From Burkholderiales bacterium (lineage in GTDB: Bacteria > Pseudomonadota > Gammaproteobacteria > Burkholderiales > Burkholderiaceae_C): a stretch of 35,979 nucleotides of DNA. The stretch spans positions 1 through 35,979 of the forward strand of contig JANYAN010000355.1 of assembly GCA_025361305.1 (NCBI GenBank), in the 5' to 3' direction. Below are positions 1-7,887 of this stretch, one piece after another. The first letter of the stretch is position 1. Each line of letters opens with the position of its first letter. The notes under the pieces were generated by a model, which was given only the letters and a program-made list of their open reading frames with translations, was not told the DNA's origin and searched no databases. The position numbers and the translations under genes were made by a program.

Positions 1-2
1 CG

Positions 3-236
3 CAGTTGCGCGCCCTGGCCGCTGGCAACGACTGGGTCGACACCGATGAGTTTCTGCACTACGTCGAGGTTTTCCTGGACCTGTGCCGCGGCCATATCGC
101 GCTCGAAGAATCGATCATCTATCCGCAGGCCAAGGCGCGCCTGGCGCAGGCCGTCGCCAGCCGGCTGAAGGAACTGCCACCGCGGCGGGCCACGGCCCCT
201 GGAACCTCACCGCAACCTGCGACGCCGACCAAGTAA
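3..236 (+). CDS. hemerythrin-like domain protein, C-terminal part (5' end outside window)
   Basis: Only the last 77 codons or so are present. The reading frame runs open from the left edge, so the ORF-track start at an internal TTG is not the real start. The visible part includes an HxxxE motif inside GHIALEESIIYP, the typical diiron-binding helix of hemerythrin/HHE domains, followed by a short basic, Pro/Ala-rich tail. Such small proteins bind O2, NO or iron, or act in stress responses; which one applies here cannot be told. It converges on the permease gene, and the two coding ends overlap by about 30 bp. Its position next to a chromate/oxidative-stress operon is suggestive only. Confidence 0.7.
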   Translation, partial: QLRALAAGNDWVDTDEFLHYVEVFLDLCRGHIALEESIIYPQAKARLAQAVASRLKELPPRRATAPGTSPQPATPTK

Positions 237-1592
237 CCAGGGGACGACCCCGATCGCGATGCCGCCCAAGCCAACGATGTTGGTCGTCAGGTCGAACGTC
301 GGGATGCTGTAGAGCGCAATGAAGGTCAGGAAGGCCGCACTGCCGGCCGGCCACAGAAACAGGAACAGAAAACTGTCGACCGACTTGAACGCCGTCTTGC
401 GGAAGTGCCACATGCACGCGAATCCGGCAAGACTGTAGTAGCACGCCACCTGGAACCCGATCGCGTTGACCGAGTCCTTGATGATCTCGTTCAGGGTCGT
501 GAAATACGACGAGAGAAACAGCAGCACCAGCCCGAAGACGACGATCACACTCGTGGCCACCCACGGCGTCTTCCAGCTCTTGTGCAATATGGCGTAACGC
601 GGGTGCAGCGCGCCATCGCGTCCCTTGGCGTACATCGTGCGCGTAAATTGCAGGATCGAGGTCTCCAGCGTTCCGATCGTGCTCAGCATCACCGCCAGCA
701 CCGCCACGTAGCTCCATGGCCGCGGGAACAATTTGTCGGCGACCGCGAAGACGACGTTGGTACTTGACTGCTCGATTTCCGCGTCGGTGAGCACAACCAG
801 GCAAGCCGCCGCAAACGTCATGAACAGCAGTAGCACGATGACCATTGAAATCACCGCGCCGCGCCCCGGGGCATGAGCGGCATCGCGGGTTTCTTCGTTC
901 AGGTTGAGGGTGACATCCCAGCCCCAGAAAAAGAACAAAGCTGTCAGTGCGCCGGTGGCAAACAGCGACGGCGTGAATTCGGCCAGGGAGAACCAGCGCC
1001 ACGAAACGGCATGGGCCGGGTGCGACAGGTACTGGACCAAGGCGGCCACGATGACGATCACCAGCACGCCCACTTCGATGGCCGTCATCAGGACCTGCGT
1101 ATAACTGGTCGGCTTGATCCCCTTGACGATGACCAGGCTGACCGCAATCAACCAGCCTGCCGCAACGAACGACACACTTGCCGGATCGCTGGCGTGGGTG
1201 GGGCTTATCAGAATCAACGTCGCGGTCGCGGCAGGAATGGTGCCCGACACCATGAACACCGCCGAGGCAACCAGCAGCGACCAGCCGGCGATGAACCCGA
1301 AGAAGGGGCCGAAGACTTCACCGACCCATGCATACGACGCCCCGGCATTGGTGATGACGCGATTCAGGTGCATGAACGCGAAGGTCACGCCGAACATGAT
1401 CAGCCCGCAATAAAGCAGGCTGCCGGCGGACAGGGTTCCCACGGCAGCAACCAGCGTCGCTGTAGTCGCCGCGACACTGAATGCCGGCGCAGTGCCGGCC
1501 ACTCCCATGACCACGGATTCGCCCAGACCCAGTGAATCCGCCGCCAACTGCGGCCCTTTGGGTGCTCCATCGAGAAGTGTGCCTGATTGCAT
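207..1592 (-). CDS. APC superfamily amino-acid permease
   Basis: The protein has 461 aa from the ATG at 1592. The ORF track uses a GTG 33 bp upstream, but neither start has a clear ribosome binding site, so the start is uncertain. It is strongly hydrophobic with about 12 membrane segments. The N-terminal GLGESVVMGVAGTAPAFSVA stretch is typical of the unwound first helix of APC-family amino acid/polyamine permeases, and the C-terminus ends in a basic RRRRLR tail. It should be an inner-membrane importer or exchanger; the substrate is unknown. It is the last gene of the chrB-chrA-SOD/rhodanese-ATP-grasp series, 42 bp after the ATP-grasp gene, so it may move a substrate or product of that enzyme (inference). 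Confidence 0.85.
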   Translation of the reverse strand: MQSGTLLDGAPKGPQLAADSLGLGESVVMGVAGTAPAFSVAATTATLVAAVGTLSAGSLLYCGLIMFGVTFAFMHLNRVITNAGASYAWVGEVFGPFFGFIAGWSLLVASAVFMVSGTIPAATATLILISPTHASDPASVSFVAAGWLIAVSLVIVKGIKPTSYTQVLMTAIEVGVLVIVIVAALVQYLSHPAHAVSWRWFSLAEFTPSLFATGALTALFFFWGWDVTLNLNEETRDAAHAPGRGAVISMVIVLLLFMTFAAACLVVLTDAEIEQSSTNVVFAVADKLFPRPWSYVAVLAVMLSTIGTLETSILQFTRTMYAKGRDGALHPRYAILHKSWKTPWVATSVIVVFGLVLLFLSSYFTTLNEIIKDSVNAIGFQVACYYSLAGFACMWHFRKTAFKSVDSFLFLFLWPAGSAAFLTFIALYSIPTFDLTTNIVGLGGIAIGVVPWLLGRRRRLR

Positions 1593-1634
1593 GGCGGCAT
1601 TCTGCCCGGCACAGCGCCGCGCCACAAGTGCAGC

Positions 1635-2657
1635 TCAGAGCTTGGCCCTGACCGCCTCGACCAGCGGCGCAATCGACGACGGCGGAAACGGCGAGACACT
1701 GCTGACGTTCACTTCGCACAGCACGTAACCCTGCGGCTCGCCTGGCGCTGTGTTGCCCAGCATGAAGTCGCAGTCCCACAGCAGCGGCAACTGCTCGCGC
1801 GCGAGGCCGACCTGTTGGCGAAGGCTTTCGATCCAGCCGGCTTCGAGCTGCTGCCTCAGCAACTGAAACTCAGGTGTGTCAGCCCCGTCGTACAGGCGCG
1901 AACCCGGCTGCTGCACCGTCGGGTGCAAGGCGTTGATGGCCTGGTGGCCGAATCCAGTCACCCTGCCCTCCACCAGATACGCACGCACCATGCCGTCGGC
2001 AAGCCGCGGCTGCCAAGCCTGGTCGATCATGTGGCCGCCCTGCGCCGGCTCGAAGTAGGGTGCCATGCGTTGCAGCAGACCCGCCATATCTACCCGCTCT
2101 TCTTCACTGCCGCGCTGGGCGTGGCGCAATTTCAGCAGCCCCGCGTCGGCCTCGCCACCCACGGACTCGACCCGCCAGACCCCGATGCCGCTGTGGCCGC
2201 GGTACTGCTTGAGCACGCGCGCACCGCGTTGCAGCCGCGCCGGCAACTCGGCAGCAAGTTGCTCCAGGCTGTCCACACGATGCACGTCGCTGCCGAACGG
2301 CAGCTTGCGCGTCTCGAACAGTACATCCTTGGTGCCCAGGCGAAGGATGGCGTCGGGATGCGCGCTGACCTTGACCCCGGCGTTGGCGACTTCGCGCAGC
2401 AACGCGTCGAGCCGGTCGCGCTGTCGCCCGCCTTCGATGGGGTTGGACCAGACCAGCACGACCCGCATCCGGCGCAGTTGCGCCGCCACCTCGTCGGCAA
2501 AGTCATCGTGATAGACGGCCGGCTCGGCGCGCACGCCGGCCGCTGCGAACGCGTCAAACAGGGCTGCGAAGCGGCTCTGTACGGGATCGGCAGCATCGCG
2601 CGCAGCCCTGTCTCCGGGGTACAGCAGCGCGACCGAGGGTGATGCGGGGTGTGTCAT
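1635..2657 (-). CDS. Cj0069-family ATP-grasp-like protein
   Basis: The 340-aa protein resembles the Cj0069 family, whose members have an ATP-grasp-like fold and unknown chemistry. The N-terminal half has alternating strand/helix segments (VALLYPGD, VVLVWSNPIEGG). The central region LKQYRGHSGIGVWRVE resembles the lysine plus glycine-rich nucleotide loop of ATP-grasp ligases. The C-terminal part CDFMLG...YVLCEVNVSSVSPFPPSS carries the acidic/Asn metal-binding pattern (E-x-N) expected there. The ATG overlaps the stop of the upstream SOD/rhodanese gene by 4 nt, so the two are translationally coupled. A role in making a small peptide-like or thiol compound under oxidative or metal stress is conceivable but is inference. 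Confidence 0.75.
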   Translation of the reverse strand: MTHPASPSVALLYPGDRAARDAADPVQSRFAALFDAFAAAGVRAEPAVYHDDFADEVAAQLRRMRVVLVWSNPIEGGRQRDRLDALLREVANAGVKVSAHPDAILRLGTKDVLFETRKLPFGSDVHRVDSLEQLAAELPARLQRGARVLKQYRGHSGIGVWRVESVGGEADAGLLKLRHAQRGSEEERVDMAGLLQRMAPYFEPAQGGHMIDQAWQPRLADGMVRAYLVEGRVTGFGHQAINALHPTVQQPGSRLYDGADTPEFQLLRQQLEAGWIESLRQQVGLAREQLPLLWDCDFMLGNTAPGEPQGYVLCEVNVSSVSPFPPSSIAPLVEAVRAKL

Positions 2658-3574
2658 GGCTTACCTCCCAGCGGCTTGTCGGCCAGCGGGTGGCCGGCGG
2701 CCTGCCAGCCGTCGATGCCGCCTTCCAGGTAGCGCGCGTTCACGCCGGCGGCGCGCAGCCGCATCGCGGTGGCTCGACCCACCTCGTGGCCATAGACGCA
2801 ATAGACGACCACCTCACGGTCCTTGGGCAAGTCGGCTGCCCAGTCGGCCACCGCGCCTGGGTCGCGCCAGCTGGCGCCGGGGATCATCGCGCTGGCCTTC
2901 TCGAATACGCCAGCCCGGCGCACATCGAGCAACATCGCATCCGCAGCGTCTTTCTGTGCGGCGCCGAAAGGCGCGCTGGCCGCATGCACCGCGTGCTGGT
3001 AACGCAGGTAGGCCTGGGCCCAGTCGACATTGGCCATGAAAGCGTCGACATAGGCACCGGCAGCCGCGCCGAAATCCATGTGATACGCGTGTTCGTACAT
3101 GTCCAGCGCCAGGATGGGCACACCGCCGGCCACGGCATGCGTGTGGTCGGCCGCCCACTGGTTGACCAGCGTGCCCTCGCGCGGCTGGAACACCAGCAGC
3201 ACCCAGCCCGAGCCACCGCCCAGGGCCTTGCCCATGGCGCCGAACTCATCCTGCCAGCGTTCGCAACTACCGAAGTTGGCGTCCAGCGCCAGCTTCATCG
3301 CCGGCTCCATGGTCTGTCCGTCACCGCCCAGGCTGCCGAAGTACAGCTCGTGCAGCAGCATCGAGTTGGTGGCGATCAGCTCCTCGCGCTTCAGGCCATT
3401 GAGCTGGAAGCCCGGCGCTCTGGCGAACGAGGTGCGCGCGAGTTCGGCGCGCAGCGCGTTCAGGCGCTTGACGGCCCCGCCGTAGTTGTTGCGGTGATGG
3501 CTGACGAGCAGCTTGTCGGACAGACCGTGCAGTGCGGCCGGGTCGAAGGGCAAGTCTTGTGGCAAGGCGTCCAT
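2654..3574 (-). CDS. Fe/Mn superoxide dismutase-rhodanese fusion (ChrC-ChrE type), copy 1
   Basis: This is a 306-aa two-domain protein. Residues about 15-200 are an Fe/Mn SOD fold, with the four expected metal ligands in SHHRNNY, LLHELYF and DMYEHAYHM. Residues about 210-300 are a rhodanese domain whose active loop is CVYGHEVG, with Cys as the likely sulfur carrier. There is no signal peptide, so it is cytoplasmic. In the well-known chromate determinant of C. metallidurans the SOD (chrC) and rhodanese (chrE) are separate genes; here they are fused. Ungapped alignment with E. coli FeSOD around the first ligand puts Asn and Ala where His30 and Tyr34 normally sit. The gene follows chrA after 10 bp with a GAAGGA ribosome site, and its stop overlaps the next start. 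Confidence 0.9.
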   Translation of the reverse strand: MDALPQDLPFDPAALHGLSDKLLVSHHRNNYGGAVKRLNALRAELARTSFARAPGFQLNGLKREELIATNSMLLHELYFGSLGGDGQTMEPAMKLALDANFGSCERWQDEFGAMGKALGGGSGWVLLVFQPREGTLVNQWAADHTHAVAGGVPILALDMYEHAYHMDFGAAAGAYVDAFMANVDWAQAYLRYQHAVHAASAPFGAAQKDAADAMLLDVRRAGVFEKASAMIPGASWRDPGAVADWAADLPKDREVVVYCVYGHEVGRATAMRLRAAGVNARYLEGGIDGWQAAGHPLADKPLGGKP

Positions 3575-3584
3575 GGGAGTTCCT

Positions 3585-4736
3585 TCAGTGAAGCAGGTTG
3601 ATGGTCAAACCGGCAAGCGCAGCGACGACCACGACCAGCGGTTCGGGTACTTTCTTGAAGCGCCAAAGCACACCCACAGTGACCCCTGCCAGCGCGGCGG
3701 TGGGAAGGTCAACGATGGACCGCTGCCCGATGACGATCACCGCGCCGGTGATCGCGCCGATGGCCGCAGCCGTCACGCCATCGACGAATGCGACGACACC
3801 AGGCCGCTTGCCATGCTTCTTGAAATACGGTGCCGGCAGGATGGTGAAGAGGTAGCAGGGCACAAACGTTGCGGCGGCTGCGACCACCGAGCCCCAGAAG
3901 CCCGATACGAGGTAGCCGATGAAACCGGTGGTGATGACCACAGGGCCGGGCGTGATCATTGCCACGGCCACGGCGTCGACGAACTGGCGATCGGTCAGCC
4001 AGTGGTATTCCTGCACTACCCCGCCATACAGGAAAGGCACGATCGCCAGCCCGCTGCCGAAGACAAAGCTGCCGGCATAGGCGAAGTAGGCCCCGACCTG
4101 CCCGAGCTTGTGCCAGTCGAGCGCGTCGATCGCAAAGAAGGCGATGATCGGCGCGGCCATGCTGCTCACGGTGCCGCCCGACAACCACTTCGGCGGCGCC
4201 CGCAGCATCCAGACCAGTACGCCCGCACCGAGGAAGATCCACACATCTTCGGACTTGGTGATCACCGTCATCGCAGCGCTGACGGCAAAGATCGCCCAGA
4301 GCAGCCTGTCCTTGCCGATGTTCTTGGTCGTCAGCTTATAGGCACTCATCGCGATGATGCCGATCACCGCGGCGCCGACGCCGTAGAACACGGCCTGCAT
4401 CCAGGCGATGCCACCGTAGGCGGTGTAGGCCGCGCCAATGGCCACGACCATCAGGAACGAGGGCAGCACGAAGGCCAGGCCGACCAGCGTGGCGCCCAGC
4501 ACCCGGTAGTGGACGTAGCCGAGGTAGATCGCCAGCTGCGCCGCCAGCGGACCCGGCATCAGCTGGGACAGCGCCATGCCCTCCTTGTAGTCGCCCTCGG
4601 AGATCCATTGCCGCCGCTCGACCAGGTCGCGGTACATGTAGCCGACCAGCGCCACCGGCCCGCCGAACCCCCAGGTCCCCAGCGCCAGCATGTAGCGCAC
4701 GATCTGCCACAGAGAGTAAGTGGCGACATCACTCAT
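3585..4736 (-). CDS. chrA: chromate transporter ChrA
   Basis: The 383-aa integral membrane protein belongs to the CHR family, in the two-domain (long-chain) form. The N-terminal half shows WGFGGPVALVGYM and LSQLMPGPLAAQLA. The C-terminal half repeats the pattern as FGSGLAIVPFLYGG and MITPGPVVITTGF. This internal duplication is characteristic of long CHR proteins, which export chromate (CrO4 2-) from the cytoplasm across the inner membrane and confer Cr(VI) resistance. Its ATG overlaps the chrB stop by 4 nt, so the two are translationally coupled and probably share the promoter upstream of chrB. Confidence 0.95.
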   Translation of the reverse strand: MSDVATYSLWQIVRYMLALGTWGFGGPVALVGYMYRDLVERRQWISEGDYKEGMALSQLMPGPLAAQLAIYLGYVHYRVLGATLVGLAFVLPSFLMVVAIGAAYTAYGGIAWMQAVFYGVGAAVIGIIAMSAYKLTTKNIGKDRLLWAIFAVSAAMTVITKSEDVWIFLGAGVLVWMLRAPPKWLSGGTVSSMAAPIIAFFAIDALDWHKLGQVGAYFAYAGSFVFGSGLAIVPFLYGGVVQEYHWLTDRQFVDAVAVAMITPGPVVITTGFIGYLVSGFWGSVVAAAATFVPCYLFTILPAPYFKKHGKRPGVVAFVDGVTAAAIGAITGAVIVIGQRSIVDLPTAALAGVTVGVLWRFKKVPEPLVVVVAALAGLTINLLH

Positions 4737-5731
4737 CGGTTGCCTCCCTTGTCGCTTCCCCGCCTGACCTCACGCGCGAAGTGCGCGTACAGTGAATCGA
4801 GCACCGTACTCATCTCTGCCAACAGGGCGTCGTCGTCGACCAAGCGCTCGCGCGCCCCGGCGATCACGGCCTCGAAGCCAACCGCTTCGGGTACCGGCTC
4901 GCCCCCGATGTCCAGCGCGTGCACGATCGTGGCCAGGCGCGCCAGGCCTGGGTCGGTGTCGAGCCCGAAGCTGGCCATCAATGTCTCGAAAGTCACGCGA
5001 TCGTCAACGTGGGTAAACGTCGCCCCGTCGAAGTCGAAGCCAAGCGCTCGCTTCGGACAATCGGAGGGTCTGGCCAGCCACTGAAACCGCGCGTCGCGAT
5101 CGATGAACCGGCGGATCAACCAGGCACTGGCAACACGATCGACCCACAAGCGCCGGCGCGTTGCCCAGGTGCGGCCCTGGTACTGGCTGGGATCAAGGAG
5201 GGGAATCCGGCCTTCGGACTCATGCGGCTCGTCGGGCGATAGAACACCGTCGATGCGCTTGTTGAGGTCGGTCCAGGCCGCCTCGGCCTCGACACTCGCT
5301 TCGCCGGGGAAGAAATCGATTGCCCGAACCGCGTCGTATTCGCGCTGCAGCTTTCGCTGCAACCGGGCGAGCTCTGGCGCGCCTGGCGTGCCCATCCCCG
5401 GGTTCGCCTCGCGCCAGGTCTTGCGCAGTTCAGCGTAGTCCTCGCTGCGGTCGAACAGCTGGCGATAGGTGGCCGATTCGTCCGCAGACCGGGCCTGGAT
5501 CGCCATGAGCCACGCACTGCCGCCCTCGCGGCTGCACTCATCGGCGAGTGCTTGCAGCGCCTCCTCGTGCGCAGGGCTTGCGGGCAGCAGATGGGCACCG
5601 TCGCGCAGGGCCACGCAGCCCAGGCTCTTTAGCGCCCGCCAGATGCGCATGCGGCCCGTGGCGCTGGAGGTGGGCAGCGAGACGATCAGCAATAACCATG
5701 ACGGATGAGTCGGAATCATGTAGCTAATCAT
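4733..5731 (-). CDS. chrB: chromate resistance regulator ChrB
   Basis: The 332-aa protein (328 aa if started at the second ATG, 5719) matches ChrB. The N-terminal domain WLLLIVSLPTSSATGRMRIWRAL resembles winged-helix-like ChrB N-domains, and the C-terminal ChrB domain carries RRRLWVDRVASAWLIRRFID and FDFDGATFTHVDD. ChrB is described as a chromate-responsive regulator of chr operons and is usually encoded directly before chrA, as here. Both possible ATGs lie inside or at the edge of a 36-bp palindrome, and neither has a good Shine-Dalgarno sequence. The start is therefore uncertain; leaderless or weak translation and autoregulation are possible. Confidence 0.92.
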   Translation of the reverse strand: MISYMIPTHPSWLLLIVSLPTSSATGRMRIWRALKSLGCVALRDGAHLLPASPAHEEALQALADECSREGGSAWLMAIQARSADESATYRQLFDRSEDYAELRKTWREANPGMGTPGAPELARLQRKLQREYDAVRAIDFFPGEASVEAEAAWTDLNKRIDGVLSPDEPHESEGRIPLLDPSQYQGRTWATRRRLWVDRVASAWLIRRFIDRDARFQWLARPSDCPKRALGFDFDGATFTHVDDRVTFETLMASFGLDTDPGLARLATIVHALDIGGEPVPEAVGFEAVIAGARERLVDDDALLAEMSTVLDSLYAHFAREVRRGSDKGGNR

Positions 5732-5754
5732 ACATTAATGTAAACTTCGCTACA
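5719..5754. promoter_or_regulatory. 36-bp imperfect palindrome, putative ChrB operator
   Basis: Two 18-bp arms match at 14 positions. The outer TGTAGC/GCTACA arms and the perfect inner 12-bp core TACATTAATGTA (5731-5742) share the same centre. It fills nearly all the gap between the divergent chrB and SOD/rhodanese copy 2, and so overlaps any promoters for both. Its position strongly suggests an operator for ChrB or another regulator. That role is inference; the symmetry is directly visible. Confidence 0.6.
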
Positions 5755-5772
5755 CACCAAAGGAGCCCCACC

Positions 5773-6738
5773 ATGATTTACGGCGTAGCGCCCCTGTTCT
5801 GCCGCCCCTGGACCTTGAACGGCATTCAGCCGCGTCTGATCGAAAGCCACTATGAACACAACTATGGCTCGGCCGTGCGCCGCCTCAACGCCGTCACAGC
5901 GGAGCTGGCGACACTCGACATCGCGTCGGTTGCGCCCCAGCTTCTGGGGCGCCTGAAGCGCGAACAGGCCAGCCTTCTGAATTCAACCCTGCTGCACGAA
6001 CTCTACTTCGCCAGCCTGGGTGGAGACGGGCGATCCGTCCCTGCGCCTCTGTCAGCCGCGCTCGCCCGCGATTTCGGATCGGTCGATCGCTGGCGCCAGG
6101 AGTTCATGGCACTGGCCGAATCGCTGGGCGGCGAATCGGGCTGGATCGTGTTGTGCTACGTGCCCCGGGATGGTCGGCTGATCAACCAGTGCGCTGTCGA
6201 GTACGCGCAAGGCATTTCAGGCGCTGTTCCCATCCTGGCGCTGGATATGTACGAGCATGCCTACACCATTGAATTCGGTGCGAACCAGACTGCGTACATC
6301 GCCGCCTTCATGCGCAACATCCTTTGGGACGCGGTCGAGGCGCGATTGGCCAGCGCGCTGAATGTTGCGCCGCCCCTGAAGCTGGAGCAGCCCGAGTTCG
6401 GTGACCTTCCGTCCATCGCACCCGAGGAAGTGCGCGCCATGATGACATCGGGGAAAAGAGTGCAACTCATCGACACCCGGCCACGCCACTACACCACCAA
6501 GGCCAACGAAATCGCCTCTGGCGCTGTCTGGCGCGATCCCGAGCGCATCTCGGAATGGATCACCACGCTGTCGAAAGACGAACCGGTGGTGACCTTCTGC
6601 GTCTACGGGTTTCACATCGGCTGCCAATCCGCAATCGCTCTGCGTGAGGCTGGCTACGACGCCCGCTATATGCGCGGCGGACACGCCGCGTGGAAAGCAA
6701 TTGACGGACCAGTGGATCTGTTGAAGCAGCAAGCCTAG
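5773..6738 (+). CDS. Fe/Mn superoxide dismutase-rhodanese fusion (ChrC-ChrE type), copy 2
   Basis: The 321-aa paralogue of the protein at 2654-3574 has the same architecture. The SOD domain has metal ligands in ESHYEHNY, LLHELYF and DMYEHAYTI, and the rhodanese domain has active loop CVYGFHIG. A strong ribosome site AAAGGAG sits 7 nt before the ATG. As in copy 1, the E. coli FeSOD positions His30 and Tyr34 align with Asn and Ala. It is transcribed away from chrB from the shared palindromic region, so it is probably co-induced with the chr operon. Having one copy on each side of the regulator suggests recent or maintained duplication, although the two proteins have diverged clearly. Confidence 0.9.
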   Translation: MIYGVAPLFCRPWTLNGIQPRLIESHYEHNYGSAVRRLNAVTAELATLDIASVAPQLLGRLKREQASLLNSTLLHELYFASLGGDGRSVPAPLSAALARDFGSVDRWRQEFMALAESLGGESGWIVLCYVPRDGRLINQCAVEYAQGISGAVPILALDMYEHAYTIEFGANQTAYIAAFMRNILWDAVEARLASALNVAPPLKLEQPEFGDLPSIAPEEVRAMMTSGKRVQLIDTRPRHYTTKANEIASGAVWRDPERISEWITTLSKDEPVVTFCVYGFHIGCQSAIALREAGYDARYMRGGHAAWKAIDGPVDLLKQQA

Positions 6739-6784
6739 CCACACTCACGGAGTTTCAATTTTGCAAGAATGGGGCCGTTTCGCA

Positions 6785-7174
6785 CTAGGCGAACTTCTGC
6801 TTGAGGAAGCTGACTACGTAAGGAGTGGCCGCGGCGGCAACGGTGGACGCCGTGGATGGATCAAGCCCCGCGCGAGCTGCCAGCGATTCGGCCACGCGTC
6901 CGGTCATGAGGCCTTCACCGCCATCGACTAGCGACTTGAAGAACCCATCCCCATGAACCAGGCCCGCGGCGAAGCCTGCGAAGAAGCTCTTGCCTGCGTG
7001 GTCACCCAAAAGGCCGGAGTTCTGCTCCTCGACGTGCTCGTGTGCGGCTGTGGTCGCGTGACTCAATAGTTGCTGTGCGTCGGCTTCGCTAAAGCCTTGT
7101 GCGCTGAGCGCCTGGGTGGCCTGTGCACCCTGCGCGGAGGAAAGAAATTCGGAAACCAGCTGCTGCGCATCCAT
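6785..7174 (-). CDS. small conserved-looking hypothetical protein (129 aa)
   Basis: The ORF track extends this frame to 221 aa, but the ATG at 7174 has an almost perfect Shine-Dalgarno (AGGAGGT, 6 nt before it), so that start is chosen. The protein begins MDAQQLVSEF and is rich in Ala, Gln and Ser in its helical N-terminal half. It has Gly/Phe-rich segments (SFFAGFAAGLVHGDGFFKSL) and ends VVSFLKQKFA. No signal peptide or catalytic motif is visible. The general composition recalls small DUF937-like proteins, but I do not recognise the family with confidence. It is divergent from the secreted DUF3761-like gene and convergent with SOD/rhodanese copy 2. Confidence 0.75.
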   Translation of the reverse strand: MDAQQLVSEFLSSAQGAQATQALSAQGFSEADAQQLLSHATTAAHEHVEEQNSGLLGDHAGKSFFAGFAAGLVHGDGFFKSLVDGGEGLMTGRVAESLAARAGLDPSTASTVAAAATPYVVSFLKQKFA

Positions 7175-7339
7175 TCGATCACCTCCTAAGAAGATACTTT
7201 CCATCCACTCTAGCATCGAAGTGCTCCGGTTCGCGCAGGGCTCGGCTGACCTGCGCGCTACACTCGTTTCGGGGAGAACCACGATGGTCTGGCCTTGGGC
7301 AACTTGCCCCGTGCTTTGGCTTAACTCAGGAGCATCCGA

Positions 7340-7811
7340 ATGAAGCAGTTTCTTTTTTCCCTCACCGCCACCGCAGTCCTGCTCGCATCGAGTGCGGCGT
7401 TTGCCCAGGCCCCCCGCCGCTGCGCCTGCTGGCTCGACGGGACTGTGCAATGACGGTTCCTATACGTCCAACGACACCAAGAAGGGCGCCTGTGCGGGCC
7501 ACAAGGGAGTGAAGGACTGGTTCGGCGCTGCCCCGGCAGCTGCACCCGCAAAGACTGCAGCAGCGGCGTCCGCACCCTCTGCTGCGGCGACGAAGCCTGC
7601 TTCCGCGGCCGCCAAGGCCGCCGCACCGGCACCTACGGCCGCGCCAGCTGCTGGTGGAGGTCCTGGCCAAGTGTGGGTCAATACCAGTTCGAAGGTCTAT
7701 CACTGCTCCGGGACAAAGTACTACGGTAAGACCAAGAAAGGCGAATACATGACCGAAGCAGCGGCCAAGACAGCCGGGGCCCATGCCGATCACGGCAAGG
7801 CTTGCTCTTAA
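7340..7811 (+). pseudogene. secreted DUF3761-like protein, apparently frameshifted at a C6 tract
   Basis: The ATG at 7340 has a good AGGAG site and encodes a clear signal peptide, MKQFLFSLTATAVLLASSAAFAQA. That frame stops at 7452 after about 37 codons. The conserved mature part lies in another frame (ORF track 7392-7811). It starts GSTGLCNDGSYTSNDTKKGA, a DUF3761-type cysteine motif, then has a long Ala/Pro linker, then a C-terminal YHCSGTKYYGKTKKGEYM motif seen in several small secreted proteins. Dropping one C from the run at 7410-7415 would give a continuous protein reading AFAQAPAAAPAGSTG. The cause could be a sequencing error, a recent null mutation, or phase variation. If intact, the product is an exported protein of unknown function, about 156 aa long. 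Confidence 0.75.
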
Positions 7812-7820
7812 GCCGGCGAA

Positions 7821-7857
7821 GACCGCGGCATCGGTCCCCTTTTTTCCATGCCGCGGT
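7821..7857 (+). terminator. probable terminator with nested inverted repeats
   Basis: GACCG/CGGTC (7821-7825, 7832-7836) forms a short hairpin followed by CCC and six T (7840-7845), an intrinsic-terminator layout for the DUF3761-like gene. A second, perfect 10-bp inverted repeat ACCGCGGCAT/ATGCCGCGGT (7822-7831, 7848-7857) encloses it and competes with the short stem. The larger stem could also serve the convergent porin transcript, but no T-tract follows on that strand. Confidence 0.5.
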
Positions 7858-7887
7858 TAGTAAACCGCCATAGCTTGCGGCTCAGAC

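Noticed and set aside
3513-5084. 523-aa plus-strand ORF over chrA and chrB
   Set aside because: It is antisense to two clearly recognised genes, is rich in His, Asp, Arg and Gln as expected from a GC-rich complementary frame, and has no recognisable domain.
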